This document shows, piece by piece, positions 1-9,274 of a stretch of 64,000 nt of DNA; position 1 is the stretch's first letter, and every line of letters begins with the position of its first letter. The stretch comes from Sphingopyxis sp. PET50 (GTDB lineage Bacteria > Pseudomonadota > Alphaproteobacteria > Sphingomonadales > Sphingomonadaceae). The translations under genes were made by a program, and so were the position numbers. The DNA lies in contig NZ_CP104207.1 of assembly GCF_025244705.1 (NCBI RefSeq), forward strand, positions 992,001-1,056,000, given 5' to 3'. Below the pieces are notes generated by a model. It worked only from the letters and a program-made list of their open reading frames with translations. It did not search any database and was not told where the DNA came from.

Positions 1-360
1 CTGGTCAGTTTCCCCTTCGGGGTCGGCTTCGCGCTCGCGGACAACGCCTATGTCGCGCTCGCCTGCTTCGTCGTCGTGAAGTTCATGATGACATTGCACC
101 TCGGCCCGATCATCGCGCTCTGCTTCGCGCAGGTGCCGGTGCAGATGCGCGCGATGATGTCGGCGACGATCAACATGTTCATCGGGCTGGCGGGGGTCGG
201 GCTCGGCGGCACGGTCGCCGGCTATCTCAGCAAGGCCTTCACGCCCGGCTATGGCGAATTGTCGCTGCAGCCGTCGCTGGCGATCCTGTCCTGCTGCCTG
301 CTCGTCGGCGGCATTGCGGCGATCATGGCGGGTAGGACCGCGAAACCGCTGGAGGAGTAA
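1..360 (+). CDS. MFS transporter, C-terminal part (cut by window start)
   Basis: The frame is open from base 1 and stops at 358-360. The last 120 or so residues hold three or four hydrophobic stretches split by short polar loops, which fits the end of a 12-helix major facilitator. The segment around FAQVPVQMRAMMSATINMF resembles the cytoplasmic loop before the last helices of spinster-like MFS proteins common in sphingomonads. The substrate cannot be told. The start and N-terminal half lie outside the window. Confidence 0.75.
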   Translation: MVSFPFGVGFALADNAYVALACFVVVKFMMTLHLGPIIALCFAQVPVQMRAMMSATINMFIGLAGVGLGGTVAGYLSKAFTPGYGELSLQPSLAILSCCLLVGGIAAIMAGRTAKPLEE

Positions 361-367
361 CGCAAAA

Positions 368-527
368 CCCCTCCCGCAAGCGGGAGGGGCAGCGAAACTT
401 GCGAACTTGTTCGCTAGTTGCAGCGGGGTGGGCTGGTCCGCAAGGTTGGCAAATGCCCACCCCGCTCGACCAAAGGCCCGGCTACGCCGGACCAGGTCTC
501 ACAACCCCTCCCGTTTACGGGAGGGGG
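368..527. repeat. Dispersed intergenic repeat, family 1 (copy 1)
   Basis: The element is bounded by CCCCTCCCGC and GCGGGAGGGG arms and has a core containing GCAGCGAAACTTGCGAAC and GCAGCGGGGTGGGC. The same core recurs at 10108-10230 and 40708-40823 with a few differences. All copies lie between genes. It may form a hairpin at the transcript end of the flanking genes, here two converging genes. Confidence 0.7.
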
Positions 528-1643
528 TCAGGCCGCCACCCGCTCGCTCGTCGCCACCTCGGGCGTCACCCCGAACAGCCGCGCGGCGTTCAGCCCCAGG
601 ATATTCCGCCGTACCTCGTCGCTAACCTCCATCCCCTCGAACAGCTCGTCGACGATCCGCCGACTGATCGGGAAGGTGCCCTCGGCGTGCGGATAGTCCG
701 ACCCCCACATCACATTCTTCGCCCCCGGCAGCCCCGCCGCCGCCGAGGCGATGCACGCGCGGTCGTGCTGGAAGCTGGCCCATATCTGGTCGTCGACGAT
801 CTGGCTCGGCGAACGCGTCAGTTTCGGGAAGACGAAGTTCGCATGCGCGACCGACACCTCGTCCATCCGCTCGGCGAGCGCGACGAGCCAGCTCGCGCCG
901 CTCTCGATGAAGGCGACCTTCGCGCCCGGATTGCGGTCGAGTACCCCGCCGACGGTCAGATACATGACGCTGTGCTGCGCGTCGTTCATCTGGTTGGTGT
1001 AGTTGATGATCCCCGCACCCGGTCCGCGCTCGACGATGACGCTTTCGAGGCCGGTGCCGGTGTGCATCACGAACACGATGCCCAGCGCCGCCGCCCTGGC
1101 GAAGATCGGATCCCAGGCTTCGTTGTTGTACTTGGGCAGTCCCGGCGGGGTCGTGGCCGGCAGCATCGCCGCGGTAAAGCCCTTCGCCGCCAGATACTCG
1201 AGTTCGGCGAGCGTGTTCGAGAAATCGAGCACCGGCAGCATCCCGCAGCGCACGAAGCGGTTCGGATGCCCGCCCAGGAAGCTGTCGTTCCAGTCGTTGT
1301 AGAGCCGCGCCGACGCCGCTTCGGCCTCGGGATCGTCGAGGCAATAGAGCCACAGGCCGAGCGAGGGGAAACAGATTTCGGCGTCGATTCCTTCCAGCTC
1401 CATATCCTCGAGCCTGCCGGGGATTTCGCGGATGCCGCGGCGCTGCGCGTCGCCCAGTTCCTTCTCGCGATGCTGCCCGACGCGCAGGCGATAGATGATC
1501 TTGTCCTTGGTGCCGGTGATCAGATATTCGCCCTCCTTGCGGGCGTGGATCGCATGGTCCTTGAGCGATGCGGGCAGGCCGTCGAGAAAGATGTCGGCCG
1601 GTTCCATGATGTGGCTGTCGGCGCTGAACACAAAGGGCTTCAT
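528..1643 (-). CDS. Amidohydrolase family 2 protein (ACMSD-like)
   Basis: This is a 371-residue metal-dependent hydrolase or decarboxylase of the COG2159 amidohydrolase group. The N-terminal metal motif is visible as SADSHIMEP (D9, H11), and the C-terminal active-site Asp lies in GSDYPHAEG near residue 315. The ATG at 1643 is preceded by GAGGAGA; an upstream in-frame extension has no ribosome site. The family usually hydrolyses or decarboxylates cyclic intermediates in aromatic or xenobiotic catabolism, but the substrate here is unknown. An AT-rich palindrome about 50 bases upstream is a likely operator. It resembles the amidohydrolase at 20092-21405. Confidence 0.85.
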   Translation of the reverse strand: MKPFVFSADSHIMEPADIFLDGLPASLKDHAIHARKEGEYLITGTKDKIIYRLRVGQHREKELGDAQRRGIREIPGRLEDMELEGIDAEICFPSLGLWLYCLDDPEAEAASARLYNDWNDSFLGGHPNRFVRCGMLPVLDFSNTLAELEYLAAKGFTAAMLPATTPPGLPKYNNEAWDPIFARAAALGIVFVMHTGTGLESVIVERGPGAGIINYTNQMNDAQHSVMYLTVGGVLDRNPGAKVAFIESGASWLVALAERMDEVSVAHANFVFPKLTRSPSQIVDDQIWASFQHDRACIASAAAGLPGAKNVMWGSDYPHAEGTFPISRRIVDELFEGMEVSDEVRRNILGLNAARLFGVTPEVATSERVAA

Positions 1644-1692
1644 GGCAGTCTCCTCTCGACTCGCTGTCGGTCTTTGCGCGATTAAAAGATAC

Positions 1693-1706
1693 CTAGTTAT
1701 ATAAGT
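1693..1706. promoter_or_regulatory. AT-rich near-palindrome, type A operator candidate
   Basis: CTAGTTATATAAGT lies 50 bases upstream of the amidohydrolase start. It matches the perfect palindrome CTAGTTATATAACTAG at 3835-3850 except near one end. It stands out against GC-rich surroundings. Confidence 0.55.
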
Positions 1707-1749
1707 CAAGAGCTGTATGGGATGGACAATGTACATCTTGGCGCATAAA

Positions 1750-1759
1750 TAGATATCTA
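1750..1759. promoter_or_regulatory. Palindrome TAGATATCTA, type B operator candidate
   Basis: A perfect 10-base palindrome in the region between the divergent amidohydrolase and GntR genes. It shares its core with TTAGATATCTAA at 39183-39194. Confidence 0.5.
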
Positions 1760-1781
1760 ATTGAACGCAAATGCCCAATTT

Positions 1782-1867
1782 CCGTTCGCCCTGAGCTTGT
1801 CGAAGGGCCGTCCTGTCTTTGGGCCTCGAAAGGAAGAACGGTGCTTCGACAAGCTCAGCACGAACGG
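1782..1867. repeat. Dispersed inverted repeat, family 3 (copy 1)
   Basis: The arms are CCGTTCGCCCTGAGCTTGTC and its near-complement ending CAGCACGAACGG, around a short variable centre. Related copies are at 48940-49021 and 49754-49841. This short palindromic element is common in sphingomonad intergenic DNA. Here it lies directly before or within the apparent start of the GntR gene. Confidence 0.75.
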
Positions 1868-2575
1868 GTGAGGGGAGAGGGTTCGGAAACGCTGGCCAGC
1901 CGTACTGCCCGCCAGCTCTCGCAGCTCAGCCTCGCGGTCGATCCCGGCACGCACCTTGGCGCCGAGGACGACCTCATCGCGCGCTTCGGGGTCAGCCGTC
2001 CGACGCTGCGCCAGGCTGCGAAGCTCGTCGAACGCGATCGCCTGATCAGCATCCGCCGTGGCGCGCAGGGCGGCTATTATGCCGAGCGTCCCGACGCGCG
2101 CGACGCGATCCAGTCGCTCGCGCGCTTCCTGCGCATCAAGGGCGCCCGGCTGAGCGACGTCGTCCAGGTCACGCGCCCGATATGGGAAGAGGCGGCGGTC
2201 GCGGCGGCCGAGCGCCGGAGCGCCGACGACCGCGAGCGGCTGCGGGCCTTCGTCGCCGCGATCGACGCGCGCGATACCCCGCGCGAGCTGATCGCCGCCG
2301 AGGTCGAGATGGCGCGGCTGATCTCGGCGATGAGCGGTAATCCGGTGATCGAACTGATCATGGAGATCGGCTACAGCTTCGGGCTCGACGAGGAGGGCAG
2401 CGACCTTTACGCCGATCCCGACCGCCGCGAACGCACGCGCGCCCTGCAGCGCAGCCTGTGTACGGCCATCATCGACGGCGATCCCGACATCGCGCGGCTG
2501 ATGATGCGGCGGCGGTCGGACCAGTTCGATATATGGCTGCATCCCGGCGATGCGGCGAAGAGGGATCAGGCATGA
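1868..2575 (+). CDS. GntR-family transcriptional regulator (FadR/FCD type)
   Basis: An N-terminal winged helix-turn-helix is seen in GAEDDLIARFGVSRPTLRQA with the following RRGAQGGYYAERP wing, then an all-helical FCD-like ligand domain to the end. It probably senses a carboxylate or acyl-CoA of the local pathway. The start is uncertain: the frame is open upstream through the family 3 repeat to a GTG at 1841. I chose the GTG at 1868, just after the repeat, giving about 235 residues, but no clear ribosome site decides it. Its stop overlaps the next gene by ATGA, so the two are co-transcribed. Confidence 0.8.
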   Translation: MRGEGSETLASRTARQLSQLSLAVDPGTHLGAEDDLIARFGVSRPTLRQAAKLVERDRLISIRRGAQGGYYAERPDARDAIQSLARFLRIKGARLSDVVQVTRPIWEEAAVAAAERRSADDRERLRAFVAAIDARDTPRELIAAEVEMARLISAMSGNPVIELIMEIGYSFGLDEEGSDLYADPDRRERTRALQRSLCTAIIDGDPDIARLMMRRRSDQFDIWLHPGDAAKRDQA

Positions 2576-3799
2576 GCATCGTCGAATATCGGGGTTTCGC
2601 GGGTGTCCGGCTCGAGGCCGAGGTGATCGGCGCCGAAAACGATCCCGCGGTGCTGCTCGTCCACGGCGCCTAGCCAGACCCGCGCGGTGTGGAGCGGCGT
2701 CGCCAATGCGCTCGAACAGGCGGGCCGCCGCGTCATCAGCCTCGACCTGCGCGGCCACGGCGGCAGCGAATGGCCCGAGGATGCGCGCTACGATTTCGAG
2801 GCTTTGGTCGAGGATCTGCGCGCCGTGCTCGCGCAGATGGGGACGCGCCCGGTCGTCGTCGCCTCGACATTGGGCGGCTGGATCGCCAGCGCCGCGCTCG
2901 AACGCGACGCCGCCGTGCTCGCCTCGGGCCTCGTGCTCGTCGATCTGCCGGTGCAGGTCGATCCCGCGCTCGCGCGGCGCGTCGGCGATCGGCTGCGCGA
3001 AGCCGCCACCCTCGCGCCGGGACAGGCGCAATGGGACGTGCGCCTGTTCGACACGCTCGATACGGCCGCCATGGCCGACCGGCTCGACGGCGTCGCCGCC
3101 AAGATCGCGCTGCCGACGCTTTACGTGCGCGGCGCGATCAGCGAACTCGTCTCGCAAGGCGATGCCGCCGCCTTCGTCGCCCAGCTTCCCGATGGCGAGC
3201 TGGTCGAGGTCGAGAACAGCGCGCTCGTCGTCACCGACGACCGCGCCGACGCGCTCGGCGGTTACCTCATCGACTTTCTCGAACGCCGCGCGCCGCGCGG
3301 CTCGCCCGAGTTTCGCGCGGGCAGCGACGCGCGCACCTTCCGCGACGCGCTCGGCTGCTTCGCGACCGGCGTCACCGTCGTCACCGCCATCTGCCCTGAC
3401 GGCAGCCCGGTGGGGCTGACCGCGAACAGCTTCACCTCGGTGTCGCTCGACCCGCCCCTGCTGCTCGTCTGCATCGCCAACAGTTCGGGCAGCGCCGACT
3501 ATCTGCGCACCGCCGAACGCTTCGCGGTCAATGTGCTGCAGATCGGCCAGCAGCCGACCTCGAACCGCTTCGCGGGCAAGGGCGAGGACCGCTTCGGCCT
3601 CACCCCGTGGGAGGTCGGCGAATATGGCACGCCGGTGCTCACCGGTTCGCTGTCGAGCTTCGAATGCGCGCGCGACGCGGTGCACGACGGCGGCGACCAT
3701 TTCATCCTCGTCGGCCGCGTCCTGAAAGCCATCTTCGAGCCGCGCCGCGACCCCTTGCTCTACTTCCGCGGCAAATATCGCAAACTCCATTTCGCTTGA
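2572..3799 (+). CDS. Degenerate alpha/beta-hydrolase fused to flavin reductase domain (frameshifted as read)
   Basis: The first 235 or so residues follow the alpha/beta-hydrolase fold (VLLVHGA, then QTRAVW, LDLRGHGGSEW). The rest is a complete flavin reductase (DIM6/NTAB-like) domain starting at DARTFRDALGCFATGV and ending GKYRKLHFA. The hydrolase half looks inactive: the nucleophile motif reads ASTLGGW with Thr where Ser is expected, and the region of the catalytic His reads ENSALVVTDD. The flavin reductase would supply reduced flavin to an unidentified oxygenase. As read there is a one-base shift at GCCTAGC (2668-2674); GCCGGC there restores one frame. The ATG overlaps the GntR stop. Confidence 0.8.
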
Positions 3800-3834
3800 C
3801 GGCTGGACAAGCAGCCGCCAGCATCATATCCAAC

Positions 3835-3850
3835 CTAGTTATATAACTAG
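3835..3850. promoter_or_regulatory. Perfect 16-base palindrome, type A operator
   Basis: CTAGTTATATAACTAG lies 17 bases upstream of the thiolase ATG at 3868, just ahead of the GGAGGAG ribosome site. It is the best copy of a motif also found at 1693-1706, 21485-21498 and 28444-28455. Confidence 0.65.
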
Positions 3851-3867
3851 AATCGGAGGAGAGGCGG

Positions 3868-5085
3868 ATGGCCTGGGTCAATCAGGACAAATGCGCGATC
3901 GTGGGGGTCGGGGCGACCGACTATTATGTGCGGGGCAAAAGCTGGCCGCGCACGATCAACGACATGGCGGCCGAGGCGATCATGAACGCCTGCGCCGATG
4001 CGGGGATCAGCCACAAGCAGATCGACGGTTTCTCCTATTATTCGACCGCGGGCGCGGGCTATCTCGACAAGTTCGACACGGCGTCGCTGATGGAAACATT
4101 GGGTATGCCGCACATCAACTGGTCGGCGACGCTGACCAGCGGCGGCGGCGGCTGCCCCGGCGCGATCGGCCTCGCGACCGCAGGGCTGATGAACGAGGAT
4201 TGCACTTATTCGGTGACGCTGATGGCGCTGCAGCAATTGCCGCAGCATCGCCTCGGCGTCGTCTTCGGCGCGGCGGCGCCCAATCCCGAAAACAGCTTCC
4301 TCCAGCCTTCGGGCCTCGTCGGTCCCGGCCATCTGATGTCGGTGCTCGCGCGCCGTCACATGCACCTCTACGGCACCACGCAGGACGCCTTCGGCGAGGT
4401 GGTGATGGCGACGCGCGCCAACACCCACAACCGCCCCAAGGCGGTGCGCAAGGAGCCGCTGACCAAGGAACAGTACGACGCCTCGGTGATGCTCGCCGAT
4501 CCGTTGCGCCGCCTCGATTTCTGCCTCGAAACCGACGGCGCGGTCGCGGTCATCACGACGACGATGGACCGCGCTCGCGACTGCCGCCACAAGCCCGCCA
4601 TCGTCCACGCCGCCGCGCATGGCGGCCAGCGCGAATGGGGCCGCGCCTTCGCCTGGATGGGCATGCCCGACCCGCACTTCGCGAGCTCGGGCCACAAGTT
4701 CACCGCCGACCGCGTCTGGGCGCAATCGGGCCTGACCGCGAAGGACATGGATGTCGCGCTGATCTACGATCATTTCAGCCCGATGGTGCTGATGCAGCTC
4801 GAGGATTACGGCTTCTGCGAAAAGGGCGAGGGCAACGACTATGTCCTCGCGGGCAAGCTGCGCTACGATCCCGCGACCGGCAGGGGCGTGAACGGCGGCG
4901 TGCCGGTGAACACCCACGGCGGCAATCTCAACGAAGCCTATATCATCGGCATGACCCACATCGTCGAGGGCGTCGAACAGGTGCGCGGCACCGCGATCAA
5001 CCAGGTCCGGGACGCCGAATTCGCGCTCGTCTCGGGCGGTCCGGCGTCGCTCCCCGTCTCCAGCCTCATCCTGCGCAAGGACTGA
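3868..5085 (+). CDS. Thiolase-like / lipid-transfer-protein aldolase (SCP-x or Ltp2 type)
   Basis: A 405-residue thiolase-superfamily protein with a strong GGAGGAG ribosome site. It keeps a Cys in the GGGGCPGA stretch near residue 95, where thiolases carry their nucleophile, and VNTHGGNLNEAY replaces the usual C-terminal GHP loop. The following DUF35 gene starts 5 bases after its stop. Such thiolase/DUF35 pairs form the Ltp2-ChsH2-type complexes that cleave side chains in steroid catabolism. Thiolysis or retro-aldol cleavage are both possible. First gene of an operon running to 10103. Confidence 0.85.
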   Translation: MAWVNQDKCAIVGVGATDYYVRGKSWPRTINDMAAEAIMNACADAGISHKQIDGFSYYSTAGAGYLDKFDTASLMETLGMPHINWSATLTSGGGGCPGAIGLATAGLMNEDCTYSVTLMALQQLPQHRLGVVFGAAAPNPENSFLQPSGLVGPGHLMSVLARRHMHLYGTTQDAFGEVVMATRANTHNRPKAVRKEPLTKEQYDASVMLADPLRRLDFCLETDGAVAVITTTMDRARDCRHKPAIVHAAAHGGQREWGRAFAWMGMPDPHFASSGHKFTADRVWAQSGLTAKDMDVALIYDHFSPMVLMQLEDYGFCEKGEGNDYVLAGKLRYDPATGRGVNGGVPVNTHGGNLNEAYIIGMTHIVEGVEQVRGTAINQVRDAEFALVSGGPASLPVSSLILRKD

Positions 5086-5090
5086 CCGAC

Positions 5091-5516
5091 ATGACCTATG
5101 GCCCCGCCCGCGCGCTCCCCGGCGACCAGATCCGCATCACCACCAACCCCGATACCGAGCCCTTCTGGCAGGCGGCGAAGGAGGGCCGGCTGACCGCCTG
5201 CCAGTGCAGCGAATGCGGTCATTTCCGCATGCCGCCGACCGCGGTCTGCCCCGAATGCGGCAGCCGCGCCAAGAACTGGCCGACGCTCCCCGGCACCGCG
5301 ACGATCTTCAGCTTCGCGATCTGCAACAAGAATCCGAAGAATGGCGAGGATTATGTCTATGTCCCCGTCGTCGTCGATCTCGACGGCGCGCCGGGCACGC
5401 GCCTCAACGCGAACGTTTCGGGCTGCGATGCCGAGCAGGTCCATATCGGGATGAAGGTCAGCGTCGACTGGACCCCGATCCAGGACGGCTGGGTCCTCCC
5501 CAACTTCAAGGCCTGA
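5091..5516 (+). CDS. DUF35 OB-fold zinc-ribbon protein (thiolase partner)
   Basis: A 141-residue protein with an N-terminal rubredoxin-like zinc ribbon (CSEC and CPEC, 14 residues apart, near residues 40-57) followed by the DUF35 OB-fold. Members bind acyl-CoA and form a complex with the adjacent thiolase-like subunit. The ATG lies 5 bases after the thiolase stop. One of three such partners in the window, with those at 13373 and 21510. Confidence 0.9.
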   Translation: MTYGPARALPGDQIRITTNPDTEPFWQAAKEGRLTACQCSECGHFRMPPTAVCPECGSRAKNWPTLPGTATIFSFAICNKNPKNGEDYVYVPVVVDLDGAPGTRLNANVSGCDAEQVHIGMKVSVDWTPIQDGWVLPNFKA

Positions 5517-5521
5517 CGCGG

Positions 5522-7721
5522 GTGCTGGGCGACCTTCGCATCGTCGAGATCGGGCAGGGCATGGCGGTCCAGGTCGCCGGGCTGATGCTGTCCGAACTCG
5601 GTGCCGATGTGCTGAAGGTCGAGCGTCCGGGCGGCGACCCCGCGCGCGGCACCGCGCCCTTCGCCAACTGGAACCGCGGCAAGAAAAGCGTCGTCCTCGA
5701 TCTCGACACGCCCGGGGGGCTGGCCGCGCTCGACGATCGTCTCGCCGGCGCCGACGCGCTGCTCCACCAGTTCACCCCGTCGCGGGCCAGCGCGCTCGGC
5801 CTCGACGACGCGAGCCTCGCGGCGCGCCACCCGCACCTCGTCGTCACCGCGATCACCGGATCGCCCGCGAACCATCCCGACGTCGAACGCAGCGACGACG
5901 ACCTGCTCGTCGCCGCGCGCGTCGGCGCGCTATACGAGAATGACGGCCATCGCGCCTAGCCCGATCGTCTACCGCTACCGCCAGGGCAGCTGGTCCGCCG
6001 CCCACCTCGCCGCCGCCGGCCTGCTCGCGCGCCTCGTCATGCGGCTGCAAAGCGGGAAGGGCGGGGCCGCGCATACCTCGATCTTCCAGGGTTTCCTCGC
6101 GACGCTGCCGCTCGTCTGGGCGCGCAACAGCGAAGGACCGATGCCGAACCCGGTCACCTATCCGCCCGACAAGCCGCGCGCGATCGCGCAGCAGCTTTTC
6201 CAGTGCAAGGACGGCGACTGGCTCCAGATCATGGATCCGACCCGCCAGTTCGACTACGCCACCATGCCCACCATGTGGGACGTGATGGCCGAAACCGAGG
6301 TCGATCTCGAAACCGAGGCCGGCCAGGCGGCCGCCTTCAAACGCCGCCCGCTCGCAAACTGGCTCGCCGACCTGCGCGCCGCCGACATCGCCGCCGAACC
6401 CGCCTTTCCGATGGGCGAAGTTCTGCGCCACGAGGATGTCGAGGCGAACGCCTATGTCATCGAGGTCGACGATCCCGACCTCGGCCCGACGCGCCAGCCC
6501 AACACCCCCTTCCACAGCGACGCCGACCTGCCGCAGGGCCGCCCGGCGCCGCGCCTTGGCGAAGGCAGCGACGCGGCCTGGCCCGCCAAGGCCGCACCCG
6601 CGCCCGGAACCGCACCCGCCGAAGTCCTCGCGGGCGTCCGCATCCTCGACCTCGGCATGTTCCTCGCCGGGCCGATGGGCCCGTCGATGATGGGCGACAT
6701 GGGCGCGAACGTGATCAAGGTCGAGGCGCTGACCGGCGACCGCATCCGCTTCATGCACCGCTATTATCAGGCCGCGGCGCGCAGCAAGCGCAGCCTCGCG
6801 CTCGACCTCACCCGGCCCGAGGCGCAGCCGATCCTCGAACGCCTCATCCAGTGGGCCGAGCTCGTCCACCATAATATGCGCTTCAAGGGCGCCGCGAAGC
6901 TCGGCCTCAGCGAAGCGGGCATCCGCGCCGCCAAGCCCGACGTCGCCTTCAACTATGCCAGCGCCTATGGCCAGCGCGGCAATCGCGGCAACTGGCCGGG
7001 CTATGACTCGATCTTCAACGCGCTCGTCGGCTGGGAGTTCGAGAATGCGGGCGAGGGCAACCGCCCGGTGTTCAACCGCCCCGGCACGATGGATGTCTCG
7101 ACCGCGCAAAGCTGCCTCGTCGCGCTGATGGCCTCGCTCTATGCGAAACGCACCAGCGGCCGCGGCTACACGACGCAGACCTCGCTGCTCGGCATGGCCG
7201 CCTTCACCCAGGGCGAGCGGCTGATCGGCGCCGACGGCGAGCTCACCGAAACCTGGCACCTGACCAGCGACCAGACGGGCTTTTCACCCTGGCACCGCAT
7301 CTACCAATGCGCCGATGGTGCTTGGGTGGCGGTCGCCGCGCACAAGCCCGAGCAGCAGGCCGCGCTCGCCAATCTGCTCGGCGAGGATTTCGAGGCCGGC
7401 GCGAAGGCGCGTAACGCCGCCGATCTGCTCGCCGCTCTCGAAGCCGCGGGCGCTCCCGCCGATGCGGTCAATTTCGAAAATGCGATGCACCGCTTCTTCG
7501 ACGATCCGCTGAACCGCGAACTCAACCTGATCTCGGTCCTGCCGCAGCCGCTCTACGGCATCGTCGAGCAGCCCGGCGCCTTCTGGAATTTCGGCGAGAC
7601 GCCGGTCGTCTTCAAGCGCTGCTGCCCCGCCGTCGGCGAGCATAGCGACGAGATACTGCGCGAGATCGGCTATTCGGACGAAGAGATCGCCGGGTTCCGC
7701 GAAGCGAAGATCGTGGGCTAG
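5522..7721 (+). CDS. Double-domain CaiB/BaiF family CoA-transferase (frameshifted as read)
   Basis: Two class III CoA-transferase modules in one chain of about 732 residues. The first begins LGDLRIVEIGQGMAVQVAG and the second, after a Pro/Ala-rich linker, GVRILDLGMFLAGPMG. The usual catalytic Asp is apparent only in the second (PGTMDVSTA), so the first may be structural. These enzymes move CoA between carboxylic acids. The GTG at 5522 starts 5 bases after the DUF35 stop. The frame breaks at GCCTAGC (5954-5960); GCCGGC there gives the expected DGHRAGPIVYR. Confidence 0.8.
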
Positions 7722-7740
7722 CCGTGACATTTAACAGTTC

Positions 7741-7848
7741 CGATTCCCCGAGCGAAGACGAGGGGCCCGTTCGAGCGCAGCGAGAACCGCCGCGTCGCGG
7801 CCTCGACTTCGCTCGGCAAAGCCCCTCGTCTTCGCTCGGGGAATCGGA
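7741..7848. repeat. Dispersed inverted repeat, family 2 (copy 1)
   Basis: Outer arms CGATTCCCCGAGCGAAGACG and its complement at 7848 enclose a second inner inverted segment. A related copy is at 11847-11951. It lies inside the catabolic operon, between the CoA-transferase and the kinase-like gene. Confidence 0.75.
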
Positions 7849-7853
7849 CAGGG

Positions 7854-9252
7854 GTGGGAAGGCGCGATCAGCGTGACCAATCCGCACCATCTCCTCCCCC
7901 CGGCCTCGCCGCTGCGGTCGAAACCGCCAGCGGCGCGCATATCGTCGCGGTCCGCCCGCGCGGCGGCGGCGGCGCCTCGCGCGAGGGCGCTGAGCTCGAC
8001 CTCCTATGGCCCGACGGCCGCGCCGCCAGCGCTTATATGAACTACGACGTCCACAAGGCGGGGGCGGGCGATGATGCCGCCTTCCTGCGCGAGGCCGCGG
8101 TGCTGCGCGCGCTTTCGGGACCGCTCGCCGGCATGCTGGCGTCCGTGTCGCGCCCTTCTACGCCGCGGTCCCCGATCAGCGCGCGCTCGTCTGCGGCATG
8201 ATGTCCGGCAAGGACCGCTTCGGTGCCATCGCCGACTCCGGGCAGCGCGACACGCTCGCCGCCGATTTCATGGGCCAGCTCGCCGCGCTCCACCGCATCG
8301 ACGTCGCGGCGAACCCGGTCGAGGGCATGGGGCCGGTGGAATCCGCCGACATCTTCATCCGCCGCCGCATCGCCGGGCTGCGCGCGGGCAACGAAGGCAA
8401 GGCGTGGGACCCGCTGATCCACCTGTCGCTGAACTGGCTGGAGGCGAACATCCCCGCGAACATGCCCGCGCCGGTCATCGTCCACGGCGACAGCCAGCCC
8501 CGGCAATTTCCTCTACGAAGAGGGCCGCGTCACCGCGCTGCTCGACTGGGAACTCGTCCATTACGGCGACCCGATGGCCGATCTCGCGATGCTCTGCCTG
8601 CGGATGCTCTTCCAGGGCTTCGTGCCGCTTCCGCAGGCGTTCGCGGCCTATGAGGCGGCGGGCGGGCATCCGGTCGATCTCGCGCGGCTGCGCTACTGGC
8701 GCCTGCTCTTCCAGACCGGCTTCGCGCGCCGCTCGCGCTACGACGATCCCGACGCGCCGCCGCCGCCGAACCTCGGCATGAACCTCGTTTATTCGACGAT
8801 CCACCGCCGCGTCCTGTCGGAGGCGCTCGCCGACGCGGCGGGCGTCCGGCTGCACGGCCGTCGCGCTTCCCGACGCGCCGCCGGGCGCGCACGACAGGAG
8901 CTTCGCGATCGCGCTCGACGACATCAAGGACACCATCGTCCCGCGCCTCGCCGACCAGCAGGCGGCGGTGAAGGCGAAGGGCATGGCGCGCCTCATCAAA
9001 TGGTGGCGCGCGATCGAACGCTTCGAGCCCGGTTTCCACGCCGCTGAAAAGGCCGAGATCGAAGCCGCGCTGGCGCTCGTTTTTCCGGACTGTCGCACCG
9101 CCTGGGCCGCCTTCCGCGACGCTGTCGCGGAGGGCCGCATCGCGACCGACGCCGCGATCATCCTCTGCAACGCGCACGAGGTGCGCGAGGCGGCGCTGAT
9201 GGCCGATGCGATGGGCGGCCTCGCACCGACGAAATTCGCACCGCTGCAATAG
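7854..9252 (+). CDS. Aminoglycoside-phosphotransferase-like kinase (three frame breaks as read)
   Basis: An APH/choline-kinase fold protein of about 465 residues once repaired. The catalytic loop would read HGDASPGNF, followed by the metal-binding LLDWELVHYGDP. Its C-terminal 150 residues are helical. In catabolic islands these proteins often sit beside CoA ligases and may phosphorylate a hydroxyl of the substrate, but the role is not established. Breaks: a lost base just after GCTGGC near 8138, an added A at 8492 before GCCAGC, and an added base near 8850-8870. The GTG at 7854 is the likely start and abuts the repeat. Confidence 0.7.
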
Positions 9253-9274
9253 AAATCGGGAAAGGTTGAGAGAC

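Noticed and set aside
368-527. CRISPR array
   Set aside because: The repeats are scattered single copies tens of kilobases apart with no regular spacers and no cas genes.
1757-3790. 677-codon minus-strand open frame
   Set aside because: It lies antisense to the GntR and hydrolase/flavin-reductase genes and runs through a dispersed repeat; no domain or ribosome site supports it.
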